Shown in pieces: positions 61,329 to 64,000 of a DNA stretch of 64,000 bases. Made by a program: the position numbers and the translations under genes. The stretch's first letter is position 1, and every line of letters begins with the position of its first letter. Origin of the DNA: CBDBEU01 sp965204565 (GTDB lineage: Bacteria; Pseudomonadota; Alphaproteobacteria; Rhizobiales; TMED25). Under the pieces are notes generated by a model. The model made no database searches, was not told the origin of the DNA, and saw nothing but the letters and a program-made list of their open reading frames with translations. Location: the NCBI GenBank assembly GCA_965204565.1, contig CBDBEU010000003.1:762528-826527 (forward strand), written 5' to 3'.

Positions 61329-63499
61329 CCACGATCGTCGAACGCATCGGCACGCTTTCAGTCGGCCGGGTTGATGCCGTCACCGCCGAAGAGTTGTGCA
61401 TCGCGCTTTTCAATGAAACTCCACAGGCGACCGCGTTGAATACCGGCACGCCTACCGGTTTTCCGCGCGTCAATGCCTATGTACTGATACCGAACGAGAT
61501 CGGCGCGGTCGTTGCGGTAATCAAGGAAATCTGCATCGTTCGTGCTAAACCGGCTCCCGGAAAGCACGACGATGCCCTTGTGGACCTTCCATATCCTGCC
61601 CGGACTATTTTGGCCATTCCGTTCGGCACACTGCTGCTTGAGGGAAATGACGGCGACGGCCAGCCACGCTATGCACTGGAACGCGGCATCCCGGTGCTGC
61701 CTTCGGTTGGCGATCCGGTTCTCCTTCCAACGGCAATGCAACTTCGTTCCATCGTCGAAGCCAAAACCGACGACCGCTTGATCCGGATTGGCTCTGCTCC
61801 CTTTGCCGACAACGCTCGTGTATGGGTACACCCGGACAAGCTGTTTGGCCGGCATCTTGCCGTCCTTGGCAACACCGGCAGCGGGAAGTCCTGCTCCGTT
61901 GCCGGTGTTGTTCGCTGGTCGCTTGAAAGTGCGGCGGAGGCCTCGAAAGCGGCGACGCAGAAAGGTGAAAAAGCCCAGCCGACCAATGCCAGGTTCATCA
62001 TTCTAGACCCCAACGGCGAGTATTCACAGGCCTTTGAGGATGGCGCATTGCCGGTCAGGCGCTTTTCGGTTGGCGGTAGTGACGGCGCGATTCCACTCAC
62101 AGTGCCGGGCTGGCTTTGGAATGGACAGGAGTGGGCGGCTTTCACGTCCGCGCAACCCGGAGTTCAGCGCCCCGTATTGCTCGGAGCACTGCGGCGGTTG
62201 CGCAATGCAGGTTCGACCGCCTTGACGAAAAAAGCACAGGCGATCAGGCGCTATATCAATCATGTCCGGCGGATTGAGCAGAACTATGCGGACCTGCCTC
62301 AAAGCGTTACCGGCTTTCCGCAAAACAAAGACTTCGGGTCACTGCTAGAGAGCCTGATTGAAATGAGTAAATGCGACGAGAAAGAGCTTGCCACCTGCGG
62401 CAATGAGACAGCCGATCTCGTGACCGCGATTGCGGCAATACGCGATCCGATCGAGCAGGTGCGTACCAAGCGCCATTGGAGCAAGAAGACCGGATACGAC
62501 AATTTCCAGTCTGATGACCTTCAAGCTGTTCTAAAGGCACTCCGCACGATCACCGAAGCCTTTCCAATCGCCGCAACTCACGGCGAGATCAGCGAAGATG
62601 CACCGGTGCGGTTTGATGTCGTGGCACTTCCTGACTGTATCCGTAATGTTGCTATGGAAACGGGCGGGCAGGCGGTTAATAACGTCGAACCGCTTATCAA
62701 CCGCGTACAGGTCATGCTTGGTGATGCCGGGCTCCGTCCGGTCATCGATACCGAAGGTGCAGCTTCGTTCAGCGAGTGGCTGCCAGGCCTGCTTGGTCCC
62801 GGTGAAGGCGCTCCCGAACCGCTTGCTATTCTTGATCTCTCACTCGTGCCATCGGATGTTGTACATATTGCCGTTGCCGTGATTTCGCGACTGATATTCG
62901 AGGCACTGCAACGCTATATCAAGGAAACAAACGAAGCCCTTCCGACTGTGCTCGTGCTGGAGGAAGCGCACAGCTTCGTGCGCAGGAATGCCGATATCGG
63001 TGCGAGCGAACAGGCCGCTGATCTATGCCGCCAGACCTTTGAGCGAATAGCAAGGGAAGGGCGGAAATTCGGTCTTGGGCTGGTTCTGGCATCGCAACGC
63101 CCGTCCGAACTCTCGCCGACAGTCTTGGCGCAGTGTAACTCGTTCCTGCTCCACCGCATCGTCAACGATGTCGATCAGAATCTTGTCCGCCGTCTTGTTC
63201 CCGACGCTTTGGGCGGGCTTCTCGACGAGCTTCCCATGCTTCCTTCGCAGCAGGCAATCCTTCTTGGCCGGGCAGCCCCCATACCCGTTCTCGTTCGCAT
63301 CCGCGACCTGCAAAAGCCGCAGCGCCCGCGTTCGGATGATCCGAGTTTCTGGCACACATGGCTTGGCTGCAAAGGCGCTCCGCCAAACTGGACGCAAGTG
63401 GTCAAGACATGGGAAAAACCAGACGAAGAGGTCCACCAAGCGCAGACCACGGAAAGTATCGCAGGTGACGATATCGACCCAGAACCGAACGAGGCATAG
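61325..63499 (+). CDS. HerA-type ATPase of a SIR2-HerA defence module
   Basis: A 724-residue HerA/FtsK-superfamily ATPase. The N-terminal HAS-barrel-like part (IGTLSVGRVDAVTAEEL) is followed by Walker A LGNTGSGKS (residues 181-189), the segment FIILDPNGEYSQAF, Walker B VLVLEEAHSF (542-551), sensor LASQRPSELSPTVL and FLLHRIVNDVDQNLVRRLVP. The C-terminal tail is acidic. In described systems HerA hexamers assemble with SIR2 dodecamers and control its NADase activity. The four-base overlap shows tight co-translation. The domain content is complete. Confidence 0.93.
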   Translation: MTTIVERIGTLSVGRVDAVTAEELCIALFNETPQATALNTGTPTGFPRVNAYVLIPNEIGAVVAVIKEICIVRAKPAPGKHDDALVDLPYPARTILAIPFGTLLLEGNDGDGQPRYALERGIPVLPSVGDPVLLPTAMQLRSIVEAKTDDRLIRIGSAPFADNARVWVHPDKLFGRHLAVLGNTGSGKSCSVAGVVRWSLESAAEASKAATQKGEKAQPTNARFIILDPNGEYSQAFEDGALPVRRFSVGGSDGAIPLTVPGWLWNGQEWAAFTSAQPGVQRPVLLGALRRLRNAGSTALTKKAQAIRRYINHVRRIEQNYADLPQSVTGFPQNKDFGSLLESLIEMSKCDEKELATCGNETADLVTAIAAIRDPIEQVRTKRHWSKKTGYDNFQSDDLQAVLKALRTITEAFPIAATHGEISEDAPVRFDVVALPDCIRNVAMETGGQAVNNVEPLINRVQVMLGDAGLRPVIDTEGAASFSEWLPGLLGPGEGAPEPLAILDLSLVPSDVVHIAVAVISRLIFEALQRYIKETNEALPTVLVLEEAHSFVRRNADIGASEQAADLCRQTFERIAREGRKFGLGLVLASQRPSELSPTVLAQCNSFLLHRIVNDVDQNLVRRLVPDALGGLLDELPMLPSQQAILLGRAAPIPVLVRIRDLQKPQRPRSDDPSFWHTWLGCKGAPPNWTQVVKTWEKPDEEVHQAQTTESIAGDDIDPEPNEA

Positions 63500-64000
63500 T
63501 TATCGAGAACGCGCAATTTGACTCTGCTCTTCCGACAAATCCGACGAAACGAAAAGAGGCAGGGTGATCGGTCAACTGAGAACATCAGACTTCATTTGCG
63601 TGGTCTACCTCAAAATCGGTATTTCATCCGCGGCTTTGCTTTATCTGTATGTGTTCGTTTGTTTTTTCCGGTTGTCTTCCGAGGTCAACCAAAATGGTCC
63701 ACCTCAAATTGGATTTTCCCGCAATATCACACCGCCGGTTCCGCCGTTTTCACGACCGCCTTCAAATCCTCAAAGTCCTGGATTTCCGGCATTTTCGGGC
63801 CGCGACCAAAGACCCTTCACAGCCGGTTTGAAGGGTCTTTGAAGGTCGTTGCCGATTTTGCCTTCGACACCGATTTTTCCGTCAAATTCTCAAACCAGAT
63901 GTCAAAAGGTCCGGTCCCGCGGCACCCGTTTTCTCCAGGTTAAAGACCTGTTTTCACGACGAATTTCACCTCTTCCCGCTTAATCCAGGATAATCCCGCC
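63500..64000. repeat. gene-free prophage end region with degenerate repeats
   Basis: No convincing gene. Three related segments occur: GGTCTACCTCAAAATCGG (63602), GGTCAACCAAAATGG (63683) and GGTCCACCTCAAATTGG (63696). GTTTTCACGAC also recurs (63746, 63950). In Mu the transposase binds several such degenerate sites at each end, and the left end should lie here or just past the window edge. No TG...CA terminus can be fixed without the flanking sequence. Confidence 0.4.
63807..63841. other. 13-pair perfect inverted repeat
   Basis: CAAAGACCCTTCA, nine bases, TGAAGGGTCTTTG. No T run follows on either strand, so a standard intrinsic terminator is unlikely, although it would be well placed 300 bases after the HerA gene. 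It might be a protein-binding or structural element of the prophage end. Confidence 0.4.

Larger units (their letters stand above)
40360..64000. mobile_element. Mu-like prophage, right end and tail genes deleted
   Basis: Read from right to left, the gene order matches Mu: repressor, Ner, transposase A, ATPase B, accessory early genes, GemA, Mor, lysis genes, terminase, portal, F, protease/scaffold, decoration, capsid. The order breaks off about 45 codons into the next gene, where host sequence begins (junction at about 40357-40375). Sheath, tube, tape measure, baseplate, fibres, mom-like genes and the right end are all absent, so it cannot make particles or transpose normally. The left end should lie past the HerA gene, near or just beyond 64000. 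Confidence 0.9.

Noticed and set aside
60045..63499. SIR2-HerA as a completely unknown system
   Set aside because: Both families and their pairing in anti-phage defence are already described. What stands out is the prophage position and coupling to the repressor.
63564..63842. 92-codon reading frame after the HerA gene
   Set aside because: It starts with GTG without a ribosome-binding site, has low-complexity Pro/Ser content, runs through repeats and a hairpin, and resembles no family.
1..64000. CRISPR array
   Set aside because: No regularly spaced short repeats. The only tandem repeat is the 414-base unit inside the RidA gene.

Overview
The window comes from an alphaproteobacterium, most likely a member of the Hyphomicrobiales (Rhizobiales). 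The base composition is GC-rich. The order dnaN-dnaA-(rhodanese)-rpsT-echA-mutM / ubiE, and the pairing of cpdR, an N-formylglutamate amidohydrolase and hisN around a short intergenic RNA, are typical of that group as I know it. No species can be assigned from the sequence alone.

Region 1 (1-16.8 kb) is a core replication and repair block embedded in decayed insertion sequences. From outside inwards it is flanked on both sides by IS1380-family and IS5-family remnants in direct orientation, and one side also carries an IS427-like fragment. Several neighbouring genes are destroyed: a gene reduced to its promoter and first codons, an SPFH protein with stops and frameshifts, a TauD-type dioxygenase missing its front half, and the first third of a propionyl-CoA synthetase. 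Region 2 (16.8-20.8 kb) is intact housekeeping sequence: tRNA-Val, cpdR, N-formylglutamate amidohydrolase, a probable MmgR/suhB-type small RNA with visible promoter and terminator, hisN and a lysophospholipase-like hydrolase.

Region 3 (20.8-40.4 kb) looks like a catabolic island for an aromatic or N-heterocyclic compound. It holds two periplasmic binding proteins, a complete branched-chain-type ABC transporter, a Rieske oxygenase, an old yellow enzyme, a beta-keto acid cleavage enzyme, an SDR, a VOC protein, a broken amidohydrolase, a broken cyclase, a SnoaL-like fragment, and a protein made of three tandem RidA domains. IS1380, IS30 and IS427-like remnants interrupt it.

Region 4 (about 40.36 kb to the end) is a Mu-like transposable prophage read right to left. 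The early region (repressor, Ner, ParB-like, MuA, MuB, GemA, Mor) and the lysis and head genes (terminase, portal, F, protease/scaffold, decoration, capsid) are present. The prophage stops one gene after the capsid, where a phage reading frame is fused in frame to the C-terminal part of a CoxL/xanthine-dehydrogenase-type subunit. All tail genes and the right end are therefore missing. Two near-identical palindromes sit where Mu has its Plys and PI late promoters. Between the LexA/CI-type repressor and the expected left end lies a two-gene SIR2-HerA anti-phage module with a 4-bp overlap, cargo that is well placed for expression from the lysogen. The last 500 bases hold no convincing gene but contain degenerate repeats that may be transposase-binding sites.
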